From the NCBI GenBank assembly GCA_039640495.1, contig CP046864.1, positions 2,963,001-3,027,000 of the forward strand: DNA of 64,000 bases. The letters run 5' to 3'. Below the pieces are notes generated by a model that did not search any database, had not been told where the DNA came from, and was given only the letters and a program-made list of their open reading frames with translations. Made by a program: the position numbers and the translations under genes. Numbering within the stretch: the stretch's first letter is position 1; every line of letters starts with the position of its first letter. Shown here piece after piece: positions 1 to 8,617 of this stretch. The stretch comes from Rhodobacteraceae bacterium IMCC1335. GTDB lineage: Bacteria > Pseudomonadota > Alphaproteobacteria > Rhodobacterales > Rhodobacteraceae.

Positions 1-198
1 CAGGCCCAGCATTAGCCCAAAGGGCAGTTGCAAGCTAAAGGGGCTGATAAACTCTGGCAGCACCGCAAGCAGCAGGAGCACTCCCGCCAGGCCTTGCGGA
101 AAGCTCAAGCTCAGCCCAAAGTAGCGCCTCAGCACCCAGTTCAGGGCAACACGAAGCGCACCGCCCACGAGTGCGAGCAGCATAAAAGTAGTCATCAT
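1..198 (-). CDS. Small membrane protein of integrated element (3' end outside window)
   Basis: The reverse strand encodes 66 codons running off the window edge with no stop. The start is ATG at 198 (ATGATG), preceded by a good AAGGAGACC ribosome binding site. The product is strongly hydrophobic, with two probable membrane spans (TFMLLALVGGALRVAL near the N-terminus and LAGVLLLLAVLPEF after it). It is clearly related to the 76-residue protein at 45782-46012, which sits in another integrated element. The position downstream of the polymerase-like gene and integrase suggests an element-encoded membrane protein. The function is unknown; a holin-like or entry-exclusion role would be speculation. 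Confidence 0.7.
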   Translation of the reverse strand, partial: MMTTFMLLALVGGALRVALNWVLRRYFGLSLSFPQGLAGVLLLLAVLPEFISPFSLQLPFGLMLGL

Positions 199-552
199 AA
201 TGGTCTCCTTGATGAGGTTGTTACCATTATAGATGCCCGAGGTTTCTCGGTTTTCCGGGGGATTAGAACTGGCCAAGTAGACAAGTAGTCAGGCGATAAT
301 TTCTACAGACAGTGTCCCTTACGGGCCCCCTATATGGACAGCTAGTGGGGAGCCCCATTGGGGGGAGTGCATGCTGCAGCACTCTTTAATCTAATACTCT
401 TCTGGGAGTGGTGACATTCCATGTTGCCACCTCCCCTAAGGTTCTCTTACGGGTCCCCTATATGAAGAGGAAAGAGGGGTCCCCTTAGGGGGGCTTTGTT
501 CTAGTTGTTATTATTATTACTACAACATACATACCCTTCCCTTTAGGTATCC
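199..552. promoter_or_regulatory. Leader region with direct repeats and GC-rich hairpins
   Basis: This 354-bp stretch holds no convincing gene. An 18-bp direct repeat, TTACGGGYCCCCTATATG, occurs at 319-336 and 447-464 with one mismatch. Several short hairpins lie around it: GAGTGC/GCACTC followed by TTTAAT near 376-400, and CCCCTTAGGGG near 481. Just upstream of the small membrane gene the reverse strand carries CATCTATAATGG, a possible -10 box. It is conserved in the matching place (about 46030-46050) before the homologous gene of the second element. The region therefore probably holds the promoter of the 1-198 gene plus a terminator. Confidence 0.4.
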
Positions 553-1833
553 CTAGTTGGTTACCTCAGGGGTTATCCCAGTATGCTTCTTGAAGACCTC
601 TTTCATTACCCTGACTGCTGTGTCTTTATCCTCATCAGCAACTAGAACAGCATCATGGATTGGCAGAGCAACAACACTCTGTGCCTTTAACTTCAGTAGA
701 ACGTCTACCAGAATATCTGACTCTTTGCGAAAGAGCTGCATTCCCATATTGCATGTCATCAGTGGGAATATCCTAAAGTGCCTCTTCTGGATGGCTCTCA
801 CGACATTCTTGAGGGAAATTTTTGAGGGAAAGTGCTGACGTGCCCCCTTAGGCATCCTCTTAGGGACGTTAGGACTGTTAATGATAGCCTGCATGACTTT
901 CTTAATCCCAGCACGGCAGTCTTCAGGGATTCCATAATCACTCAGGTCGTACAGGTCCCCCTCTGGAAGTTGGTCTTGTGCTCCTGCTTCTGCATAGAGC
1001 AGTAAAATACTCATCTGACCATAGTCACATTCAACAACAGCATCCCTGTTAATACGCAGAGACTCGGCACGCTCCTCAGCTTTAAGGAATTGCCAAAAGC
1101 CGCCATAAAGCCTGCCGCCCTGTTCAAAGGAAGCATTATTAAAGATACGCCTAAGGTAGCGGTCATTGGAATTGACCTCAACGAGCGCGTAATCGATGTC
1201 TGCAGCTGCCACCCATTGATTGATAGCCCGCATCTGCTGGCGCAAGTGAACGCTATTATCATTATCTTCATACTCAAGCGTCTCAGCGATTTCAGTTCTA
1301 GGTGTCTTCGGTGCGCGTAGCTCAATTGTTTCTCGCTCATCTGACCAAGCAATGTCGTCTTGCGATATTGCAAAAGAGTGAATGCGGGCGGTTAGCTTCG
1401 GGCCCGCTGTCAGCGTGGACTGGATACCGCCTGCAGGTGCCATGTTCAGGCCCTGGTCAATCACTTTGAATGTTGTGCGCCCTTTTGTGAGCCTCACAAA
1501 GTCCATCTCGGGGGACTCCATGATGCGCAGCAGGTCTGGCAGAGTCTTTCCTAAGACAGGGCTTTTGCATCGACTAGCTTTTCTAAGGACCTTGTTGCTC
1601 AGTGATAGGTGCACAGCCTTGTACCGAGGGTCCAGGAACACCAGGCACAGGTCACATAAGATTGCCTCAATCATACGCTCGAAGCTAAGCTGGTCCACTG
1701 CCCTTCGTGCTCGCTTACGGGTCTTATAATAGTGCTCATACCCATCGATTTGTGTTTGCACTTCTTCGATAAGTTTCTTCAGCTTAGTGCTCTTTGCCAC
1801 CAGGAAGGGGTTAAACGCTCGGGCCGTTTCCAT
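553..1833 (-). CDS. Element-encoded protein with family-A DNA polymerase palm-like motifs
   Basis: 426 residues, starting at ATG 1833, 21 bp downstream of the integrase reading frame on the same strand. A block near residues 235-275 (GGRLYGGFWQ, then VVECDYGQMSILLLYAEAG) resembles polymerase motif A (D-Y-x-Q). Near residues 390-400, LPIHDAVLVADED resembles motif C (H-D). Between them lies a lysine/arginine-rich helical stretch (KRMPKGARQHFPSK). There is no recognisable exonuclease domain, and the protein is shorter than cellular Pol I. From memory, similar proteins occur beside tyrosine integrases in alphaproteobacterial islands. I infer a palm-fold polymerase or primer-extension protein for element replication; activity is unproven. 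Confidence 0.55.
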   Translation of the reverse strand: METARAFNPFLVAKSTKLKKLIEEVQTQIDGYEHYYKTRKRARRAVDQLSFERMIEAILCDLCLVFLDPRYKAVHLSLSNKVLRKASRCKSPVLGKTLPDLLRIMESPEMDFVRLTKGRTTFKVIDQGLNMAPAGGIQSTLTAGPKLTARIHSFAISQDDIAWSDERETIELRAPKTPRTEIAETLEYEDNDNSVHLRQQMRAINQWVAAADIDYALVEVNSNDRYLRRIFNNASFEQGGRLYGGFWQFLKAEERAESLRINRDAVVECDYGQMSILLLYAEAGAQDQLPEGDLYDLSDYGIPEDCRAGIKKVMQAIINSPNVPKRMPKGARQHFPSKISLKNVVRAIQKRHFRIFPLMTCNMGMQLFRKESDILVDVLLKLKAQSVVALPIHDAVLVADEDKDTAVRVMKEVFKKHTGITPEVTN

Positions 1834-1854
1834 TGTTTAAATATCCTGTAAATA

Positions 1855-3152
1855 TTAAGATGCCCACACCTTTTCCATGTGCTCCCGCATGACCCCCAGG
1901 GCATAGCCCGAGCCGTAGTTGGCTGCCACCGTGTTGGCCCCATGCCCCAGGATGGCCATCGATACCGCCTCAGGGCAGCCTGTGTTCCTCAGCTTGTCCT
2001 TCATGCGATGTCTTAGGGAGTGCATCGTCAGTTTCTTGTCCGTAATGGCCCTGCGTAAGCGCTTCATGAGCATAGCAGAGGCAGCATCATTGCCACGAGG
2101 GCGAGCGTACTTGGGGAAAATAGCTCCCCATCCTCTTTGCCTTTCCTGTGCTCCTGCAGTGTCTCTGCTGCTCTGTGGCTCAGTGGGAGTGTTCTATGTG
2201 ACCCCTTCGTCTTGAGACCTCTAATGTTGTTTGGCTTTATGGTTACTGCGCGCTCCTGCAGGTCCACGTCTTGGACTTCTAGCCCCACAATCTCCGACAG
2301 CCTTGCACCTGTATCTATCAAGGTGATGAAGAGTGCCCAGGCAAGCGGGTCGTCCTGGTAGCAGGGAGTTGCTATGGCGATATGCTCGTCCGTCAGCGGA
2401 TGCCTGTCCTCGACGCTGGCCCCTGCCCCTTTTATCTTAAGCCCGTTAAACACGTTTGGGATGGTAAGGCTATGCTCTGTTATCACGTAGTTCACGGCTG
2501 CCTTTACAACGGCCACATTCCTCAGCACCGAGTTGGGCTTCATCCGCTCCAGTAAGTGGTCCCGAAAGGCATTGGCATCTGCTCTGGTAATCTCTGCCAG
2601 GCTACCCTTTTCCAGCTTATGCTCTCCCAGGCTGCTTTTAAGGTCTTTGCGCAGCTTCTTGATACGCAGGGCAGCATCTTTATCTCTCACACCTTCCCCG
2701 GCTTTATAGGCTGCATAGTCACTTAAGGCTGTATCCAGTGTCATGGGGGGCGACTGTAGCTTGCCGTTGTAGACTTGCCTCACCACCTCCTGTGGCAGTT
2801 TCCCCTTGATGGTCTTTGCAAGTTCATTCAGGGCATAGTCCTCTTGGCTGTATTCAACGATTTGACCAGCCACGACCATATCCGCAACTTCCTCGCCCAG
2901 CGCTGCTCTGATAAACGCCAGGGCTCGTTCATTGGTAGGCATCGTCTCTTCTGCTGCAAACAGCTGCTCTATTTCCAAGTGCACTTTGGGAAGGGCGGTC
3001 ATCGCCTCTGAGTAGCTCTCCCCCAGCTGCCTGTAGAGCGTATCCTTTCCAATCAGGGGTCTGAGCTTTTTAGGAACGTTTCTTTTATAGCGATACGAGC
3101 CGTTCTGGCGTCTAAAGACATAGGCGGGGAGTTTTGGCATCTTGGGGTCCAT
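1855..3152 (-). pseudogene. Tyrosine integrase, frameshifted
   Basis: Two overlapping reading frames (2064-3152 and 1855-2073) together make one phage-type tyrosine recombinase of about 430 residues. The N-terminal part has the arm-binding and core-binding domains and catalytic Arg in DTGARLSEIVGL. The C-terminal part has HSLRHRM (His-x-x-Arg), LGHG and the Tyr in AANYGSGY. The near-identical gene at 63016-64000 reads through as DGEAIFPKYARSRGND. Here one C is missing at about 2124 (TAGCTCCCC against TAGCCTCCCC), so translation ends in LLCS*. A sequencing error or programmed frameshift is possible, but simple inactivation fits best. GGTCC repeats lie upstream at 3237-3266. Confidence 0.85.
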
Positions 3153-3725
3153 GCTGTGATTGTCACTCCTAGTCTGGCGAGTTTCAAGTCGCCTGGCAGT
3201 CTAATCGTGACACTTTACGGCAAATACTGACCAAGTGGTCCCAAAAGCGGTCCCGATAAATGGTCCAAACCACTGGTATCATTGAATTTATTCAGAAAAC
3301 TGGGTGAAAATGGCGCTGTGCTGAGTGTTGAAAGCTCCCTGCTCTCGCAATTTTCCCTGTTAACAGGGAAAATAACAGGGAAAATGAACAAAAATAGCTT
3401 CCATTTAACCTTCAAACCCCAATTTTTATTGGGCAAAGATGATCACTCTAGCAAAATTAACAGGGAATTATTTTTGCAAGAACAGGGAAAAATTCTTGTA
3501 AAACAGATTGTTTTACAGGTGCACAAAACCTGCAAATCTATTCTCACAATTTGCACAAAAGCATCATTCTGGCTGCACAACATCCAATCATAACATGAGC
3601 GTCAGAAAAAATCTGACACAAGTTGGGCCCTTCCTACTGGCCTCATAACTTCCCCTGGCGGCGTTGTTTTAGGTCGCACGCAGTCAGGGGCTTTTTCACC
3701 CAGACCTAATGATTGGAGACCTATT
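3153..3725. repeat. Integrase upstream region with GGTCC arms and AACAGGGAA repeats
   Basis: No gene is convincing here. GGTCC occurs three times at 3237-3266, and GGTCCCAAAAGCGGTCC (3237-3253) recurs exactly at 36786-36802. It is probably arm-type or att sequence for the adjacent integrase. A perfect palindrome centred on CCCTGTTAACAGGG spans 3351-3372. AACAGGGAA recurs at about 3362, 3373, 3459 and 3480, a dispersed motif family seen in roseobacter intergenic DNA. A short stem AGGTC/GACCT lies near 3670-3705, just before the next small gene. Confidence 0.45.
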
Positions 3726-3923
3726 ATGAGGACTATAATTCCAACCTTAGTATTGATTTTGCTGGGTTCAGCAGTCGTTGCAGGCGTGATGCCAGAAGAC
3801 ATCATGCCTGAAGTGACCGATATGTCCACTAAGTCGATACCGATTGAACCTACGCCAGAGATAGCCGATGAACCGCATCCTTTTATTCAATTCTTAACAT
3901 ATGTTTTGGTACTATTAATTTAA
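3726..3923 (+). CDS. Small predicted membrane or exported peptide (65 aa)
   Basis: Starts at ATG 3726 with GGAGA nine bases upstream. The product opens with a hydrophobic signal-like segment (IIPTLVLILLGSAVVAGV), has an acidic, proline-rich middle, and ends in a second hydrophobic stretch (FIQFLTYVLVLLI). I do not recognise it. The codon pattern and ribosome binding site are plausible but the length is small, so it may be a chance frame. Nothing nearby on the same strand suggests an operon partner. Confidence 0.4.
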   Translation: MRTIIPTLVLILLGSAVVAGVMPEDIMPEVTDMSTKSIPIEPTPEIADEPHPFIQFLTYVLVLLI

Positions 3924-4092
3924 CGATAAATGAGGGGGCCTAATGAAATAAAATTTGTTTCATTTGGACCCCCTTTTCATACCCTTGAAATATTTAACAG
4001 CGTTACCAAATACGGGTGCGTAAAGAGAAAGCACAGATTTGGAGTTTTACATGTTAAACTTCGACTAAGGCGATGGCCTAATAAAAGAAATC

Positions 4093-4299
4093 ATGAATTC
4101 CAAAGACCCCATAAGTGTGGTTCGGCAGCACGTGCTTAAGAATGGCGGATTTTGGAATGACACCGATGTAGTAAATAAATCCACCATTTTTGAAATTCAT
4201 CTCTATGGCGTCAGAGGCATTGGTCTGGGAGCAGATGAAGCGTTAAAAAACTGGCTGTTAAGCGCAAGAAACTCTTTGGAAAGCTCCAGACAGTGTTAA
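4093..4299 (+). CDS. Small conserved-looking protein (68 aa)
   Basis: Starts at ATG 4093 and overlaps the end of the convergent histidine kinase gene by four bases. The sequence has a soluble alpha/beta look (STIFEIHLYGVRGIGLGAD followed by EALKNWLLSARN) and resembles, from memory, short alphaproteobacterial hypothetical proteins with an FEIxxxGVxxxG...A..NW pattern. The function is unknown. Tail-to-tail packing against the kinase gene, without wasted DNA, supports it being a real gene. Confidence 0.5.
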   Translation: MNSKDPISVVRQHVLKNGGFWNDTDVVNKSTIFEIHLYGVRGIGLGADEALKNWLLSARNSLESSRQC

Positions 4300-5855
4300 G
4301 CTTTTAGCGATATTGTAAACTTCGCTCCCCCTTGGCGTAGATTACTGACAGACACTTTGCCGCCATGGGCCTCAACGACCTGCTTCACAATAAACAAACC
4401 CAATCCTGAACTCGCATCCTCTTCTGCGGTGCCTTCACGATGGGTGAAAAATCTTTCAAAAATTTTATCTAGCTGCTCTTCTGGAATTCCCGGACCTGTG
4501 TCCTCCACAGACAGAGTAAGATCTTTCATCCAGCGTCTCTTTAGAGAAATAGTAACCGTTCCTCTTGGCCTGGCAAAGCTAATCGCATTCTCGATTAAAT
4601 TGATGACCACTTGTGCAAACCGATCAGGCAAACCTACAAATTGTATATTTGGTGCAATATCAGACATTATTTTCACGCCCGGCGTTGCTTTGGCATCGCG
4701 GAAATGATCAACAAGATCATTGAGTAGAACCGAAAGGTTGAATTGTTCCCTCTTGGCTGCCACGAGCTCATGATCAACAGTTGCAGCCTCTGATATTTCA
4801 CTAACAAGCTTATTGATCCGAATTGCTTGTTTCTGAATGGTTGTAATAGTGCCCTGAACCTTTTCCTGATCATTCAAATTGCCTCTTATTACTTCGGTAT
4901 GCGCAATAATCGAGGAAACCGGATTTTTAATCTCATGTGAAATATCTGCAGCGAACCGCTCTTTGTCTGCAAAGATGCGCGCTAAGTTGTCATTCAACTT
5001 TATGAGGTTTTTGTAGACCAAACCAATTTCATCTTTGCGCTTCTCAAGGCTTTGGATTCGAAAATCCGTAAGGTGCTGCGCGACATCATCAGATGTCAGT
5101 TTTTTGTTTAATCGTCTTGAAAGTCGTCGCAATGGAAACGCCAATGAGAAGGCAAAGACAGAACCAATTAATAAAGTTATGCCCGATAATCCGATCAAAA
5201 CCCACAGACGCGCATTATTATCTTTTAAATATATCTCACGCAGATGGTATGCATCTTTCAGGTCCACAATAGCGATTGTTTTTTTGTCAAACTTGACCGG
5301 CATGGCATATCGTAATTCATACCCATCCGCATTTGCTTCAATCAGGTGGTACTGCGCAGAAAATCTTGCTCGACGATACACGATAGGATCAGTAAGCAGA
5401 TTAAAATCCACTAATCTCTTATATGAATAAAACAAAAGCTCCGCGATTTTCGGCAGCTTAGGTTGCTCTGCCAGTTTTGGCCCCTCTGATGTAATTTCAG
5501 AAACAATAATTTTGCTTTCCCGATAGGGATTATTAGTTTGAAAAAATGCAAATCCATCATCGTTGACCTCATCTATAAAGAAGGGACGGATTTCTAAAGC
5601 ATCCGACAAAACCGTATCAAGTTGATTAAGCGTATTGGTAATCTCAATCATTTTATCAAAACGGCTCAAATCTGTTCTAAGCAATGTTGGCTTCACGATT
5701 TCGGAAACCAGTACGCCTTGAGAATATAGCGCGCTGCGTTTGTTATTAATTTCAGAGTAAGCCGTATCCTCAGTTAAAAAGATAAATGCCCAAAGCGCCG
5801 CATTTATAACGATCAGGAGAACAAATATCTTTACGAAGATACTACGAAAAACCAT
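4296..5855 (-). CDS. Sensor histidine kinase, ChvG-like
   Basis: 519 residues. A membrane span near residues 8-28 and a second near 217-238 enclose a roughly 190-residue periplasmic sensor domain, followed by HAMP, the phosphoacceptor helix (DISHEIKNP, His near 312) and a GHKL ATPase domain with N box (NLIENA), G1 (DTGPGIP) and G2 (SSGLGLFI). It would autophosphorylate and pass phosphate to the regulator encoded immediately upstream. The stop of that gene overlaps this start (TGATG), so the pair is translationally coupled. The architecture resembles the ChvG/ExoS envelope and acid sensors of alphaproteobacteria, but orthology is not certain and the periplasmic domain is not diagnostic. Confidence 0.9.
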   Translation of the reverse strand: MVFRSIFVKIFVLLIVINAALWAFIFLTEDTAYSEINNKRSALYSQGVLVSEIVKPTLLRTDLSRFDKMIEITNTLNQLDTVLSDALEIRPFFIDEVNDDGFAFFQTNNPYRESKIIVSEITSEGPKLAEQPKLPKIAELLFYSYKRLVDFNLLTDPIVYRRARFSAQYHLIEANADGYELRYAMPVKFDKKTIAIVDLKDAYHLREIYLKDNNARLWVLIGLSGITLLIGSVFAFSLAFPLRRLSRRLNKKLTSDDVAQHLTDFRIQSLEKRKDEIGLVYKNLIKLNDNLARIFADKERFAADISHEIKNPVSSIIAHTEVIRGNLNDQEKVQGTITTIQKQAIRINKLVSEISEAATVDHELVAAKREQFNLSVLLNDLVDHFRDAKATPGVKIMSDIAPNIQFVGLPDRFAQVVINLIENAISFARPRGTVTISLKRRWMKDLTLSVEDTGPGIPEEQLDKIFERFFTHREGTAEEDASSGLGLFIVKQVVEAHGGKVSVSNLRQGGAKFTISLKA

Positions 5856-6547
5856 CAGTCGGCTTTCAACTTATAGCCCAGCCCATGCACCGTCGCGATT
5901 ATGGAGCAGTCTTCATCGCTCGACTTTAGCTTTTGTCGAATATTGCGGACATGGCTGTCGATTGTTCGATCTGTCACATGAATGGCGCCTGCATAAGCTG
6001 CATCCATCAGCTGACTACGGCTTTTCACCAAACCGGGCCGTTCTGCCAAAGCTGCAAGTAAAAGACATTCTGTAACTGTAAGGTCTATCGGCACCTCTTT
6101 CCAAGATACCAAATGGCGACTTTGGTCTATAACCAAATCGCCCGCGATAATCTGAGAAGATTTGTCCTTAACCGAGCCATCAACATGGCGGCGCAAAACC
6201 GCAGCCACGCGCGCCAGTAAAAGGTGTTTGCTAAAAGGTTTGGTTACATAATCATCGGCACCAAGCGTAAAACCTATGATTTGATCTTGCTCTTCATCCT
6301 TTGAAGATAGAAAAATTACAGGTAGATTGGACTTAATCACTCTGAGTTCTTTTAAGAGATCATAACCACTCATTTCCGGCATTTTAATATCGCAAATTGC
6401 CAATGCGATTTCGTTTCTTCTCAAATGGCTTATTGCTTTAAGAGGGGAACCAAAAGCATCAATGCGATAACCCTCTGCCTCAAGCATAGATTGCAACGGG
6501 TTTAAAATTTCCGGTTCGTCATCAACAATCATCAGTCTTTGCATCAA
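5855..6547 (-). CDS. OmpR/ChvI-family response regulator
   Basis: 230 residues: receiver domain with phosphoacceptor Asp in ICDIKMPEMSGYD and conserved Lys in DDYVTKPF, then an OmpR-type winged helix (VTDRTIDSHVRNIRQKL, ending HGLGYKL). First gene of a two-gene operon with the kinase. It is transcribed divergently from the small-peptide/Sel1/ClpP-like operon starting at 6818, with about 270 bp between. That arrangement makes those exported proteins candidate targets, although no binding site was identified. It could equally be a general envelope stress regulator. Confidence 0.9.
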   Translation of the reverse strand: MMQRLMIVDDEPEILNPLQSMLEAEGYRIDAFGSPLKAISHLRRNEIALAICDIKMPEMSGYDLLKELRVIKSNLPVIFLSSKDEEQDQIIGFTLGADDYVTKPFSKHLLLARVAAVLRRHVDGSVKDKSSQIIAGDLVIDQSRHLVSWKEVPIDLTVTECLLLAALAERPGLVKSRSQLMDAAYAGAIHVTDRTIDSHVRNIRQKLKSSDEDCSIIATVHGLGYKLKAD

Positions 6548-6765
6548 ATTAGCTCCATCACTTTGTGCAAAACTGGCACAGACTCATGAGTATCTCAAAG
6601 TGAAATAACGCTTCTGCACATATTCTGAATAATCAATCACACTAACTGCAAATATCTCTCAAACTGGCTGCACATGTCTCTGCCAAACATTTCACAACAG
6701 GTCGAGGCATCGATCTGTCGAGCAGAGCGAGTTGTAGGTTCCTCTCCCTTTACGGCTTCGCTCCT

Positions 6766-6800
6766 AGCCCTGGTGGTCTCCCCTCCCAACCACCGGGGCT
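6766..6800 (+). ncRNA. 12-bp hairpin with CU-rich loop in a 5' leader
   Basis: AGCCCTGGTGGT (6766-6777) pairs over all 12 positions, one of them a G-U, with ACCACCGGGGCT (6789-6800). The 11-nt loop is CTCCCCTCCCA. The loop is complementary to Shine-Dalgarno sequences and resembles the CCUCCUCCC loops of alphaproteobacterial cuckoo-type small RNAs. It lies 18 bases before the start of the 29-residue peptide gene. It may regulate translation in cis, act as an anti-ribosome-binding-site sRNA, or both. Confidence 0.45.
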
Positions 6801-6817
6801 GGTTAACCAAGAAAGGA

Positions 6818-6907
6818 ATGAAAATGGAGACACTTCAAATATTCACAGCTGGAGAAATCTTGTTCTTCATTGCAGCCGCAGGTTTGTACATTTGGGGGTC
6901 CAAATGA
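6818..6907 (+). CDS. Tiny membrane peptide (29 aa), translationally coupled
   Basis: ATG 6818 follows AAGAAAGGA directly. The peptide has a single hydrophobic span (ILFFIAAAGLYIW) and ends GSK. Its stop overlaps the ATG of the Sel1 gene as ATGA (6904-6907), strongly suggesting it is translated and coupled. Single-span leader peptides of this size often regulate or stabilise a partner protein, but no family is recognised. It sits behind a strong hairpin, so its translation is a likely control point for the operon. Confidence 0.55.
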   Translation: MKMETLQIFTAGEILFFIAAAGLYIWGSK

Positions 6908-8520
6908 ATAATCTGCCCAAGAAACCTGAAACCGAAACCAAGGTAGCAATAAAGTCAAAAAAATATTCGATAAAACAGCATCAACTTTATCTAATGATTT
7001 TTTTGGTCGTGATCTTCTCACTGTTTGGTCTTTCAGCCTTCGCTTCACCAAGCACAGAATGGAAAAAAGAAGGTGATGATCCCTGGGTGGGTGCGTTGAG
7101 CCATCAAGGGAATGCCTTGCTTGCTTTTTTCATGTTTGATGACTGCTCAGTGGACTTGGACGTTCACCTGAGAGCGCCTGTCACATTTAGCAATCATTAC
7201 CAAGAAAATCAGAAAATCGAGGCCTCTATCAAATTAGTATCACAAGATAGAAAACATGAGTTCGATAACGAAGCGACAATAGAAGAACTGATCGTTGATG
7301 AAGATAAAAATCAAAATCTAGTAATTTTAAATTTTGGAACATTTAAACATGTCAAACATGTTCTTAGAGCGTTCGATCCTGCAAAAGTTCATGTGTCATT
7401 TTCGATAAATAATGAAATTCTTAACTTAGAAAACAGCGTTTGGGACTTTACGAGCTTTGAAGATCCTATTTCAAAACTAGCAGCAAGCTGCAAACAATAT
7501 GAGCCTGCCAAGTTGTATGATGAAGGGCAGCGATTTTTATCAGAAGAAAAAAACCATAAAAGCAACATAATAGCCTTCAATCTCATCAATGAAGCAGCGC
7601 AGTCAGGCTACGCGCCAGCTATGGTGGGCTTATCAGAACTTTATCAAAAAGGTGCAGGCGTTGACCAAAATTTGGAGATTGCAATTATTTGGCTTGAGCT
7701 GGCTGCCAAAAATCAGGTTCCCACGGCACAATTCAAACTTGGAAAGTTTTACAAGGACGGTTTAGCGCTAGAAAGAGATTTGGATAAAGCGGAGCGGCTT
7801 TTGCAAGCGTCTTTAGTAAACGGCGTCGAGCACGCTGCGGTTGAGCTTTCGGACCTTAAAGAGCTCAAAAAGATCGAACCATATCTCGATAGCGAATTTA
7901 GAAAAATAGCTGGCATGGCAGCTTATCAACGGACCCTGATCAACCTAGTCTCTGGAAATAAAAGAAGCCAAAAGACTGCTCTAACAAATTTAGAAAATTG
8001 GGCATTTAAAGGAGATGGGTCGGGTTATTTTTTATTGGCCCATCAATATAACGAGCGTGATTGGATACTTGGAAGCAACCAAAAAGCGCGGCGTTCTATT
8101 CAACGCGCGCAGAACATTGCATGGAAACAACTTAACACTGATTTGCTCATCAAAATTGCCGAACTCTACGAAACTGGCAAAATTGTTCCCAAAAGTGCAA
8201 AAAGAGCAATTTCTCTTTACGAGCGTGCGGCCAGATTATCAGACCCAAAAGCTAATTTGAAATTAGGTAATCTAATTTTAGACGAAGCTAAAAATATAGC
8301 AGATCTAGACCGCGCGTTTGAGGCCTTTTGGTTGGCTGCACGCGAACAAAGCTCACAAGCAAACAGATGTTTGTCACTATTTTATGCATTCGGTTTAGCA
8401 GTGGAAGCTGATGCTGAGGAAGCTGTCAGATATTCAAAATTGGCATCTACCGAGGAAAATCCTCAAAATTTCGTATGCAGTTTTGAACGGATTAAAGAGC
8501 TGTCCGTCCAGATCAGCTGA
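6904..8520 (+). CDS. Exported or membrane-anchored Sel1-repeat protein
   Basis: 538 residues from ATG 6904, chosen for the ATGA overlap; a TTG at 6892 is a less likely start. One hydrophobic segment near residues 25-45 (LYLMIFLVVIFSLFGLSAFA) could be a signal peptide or anchor. A domain of about 170 residues follows, then several Sel1/TPR-like helical pairs (AAQSGYAPAMVGLSELYQKG; AAKNQVPTAQFKLGKFYKDG; YERAARLSDPKANLKLGN). Sel1 repeats mediate protein-protein contacts, often in envelope or signalling complexes. Genes downstream encode a periplasmic ClpP-fold protein, an unknown exported protein and an extensin-like protein, so this may be the scaffold of an envelope system. Confidence 0.8.
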   Translation: MNNLPKKPETETKVAIKSKKYSIKQHQLYLMIFLVVIFSLFGLSAFASPSTEWKKEGDDPWVGALSHQGNALLAFFMFDDCSVDLDVHLRAPVTFSNHYQENQKIEASIKLVSQDRKHEFDNEATIEELIVDEDKNQNLVILNFGTFKHVKHVLRAFDPAKVHVSFSINNEILNLENSVWDFTSFEDPISKLAASCKQYEPAKLYDEGQRFLSEEKNHKSNIIAFNLINEAAQSGYAPAMVGLSELYQKGAGVDQNLEIAIIWLELAAKNQVPTAQFKLGKFYKDGLALERDLDKAERLLQASLVNGVEHAAVELSDLKELKKIEPYLDSEFRKIAGMAAYQRTLINLVSGNKRSQKTALTNLENWAFKGDGSGYFLLAHQYNERDWILGSNQKARRSIQRAQNIAWKQLNTDLLIKIAELYETGKIVPKSAKRAISLYERAARLSDPKANLKLGNLILDEAKNIADLDRAFEAFWLAAREQSSQANRCLSLFYAFGLAVEADAEEAVRYSKLASTEENPQNFVCSFERIKELSVQIS

Positions 8521-8617
8521 TCACTTTCGCCTCCTTTGCAATACCCAGTTTTCTGACGCCCCAATCGGGCAAAACCTAACCATCAACCTTAACAACTTCA
8601 CATAAAGGAAATCAAAA

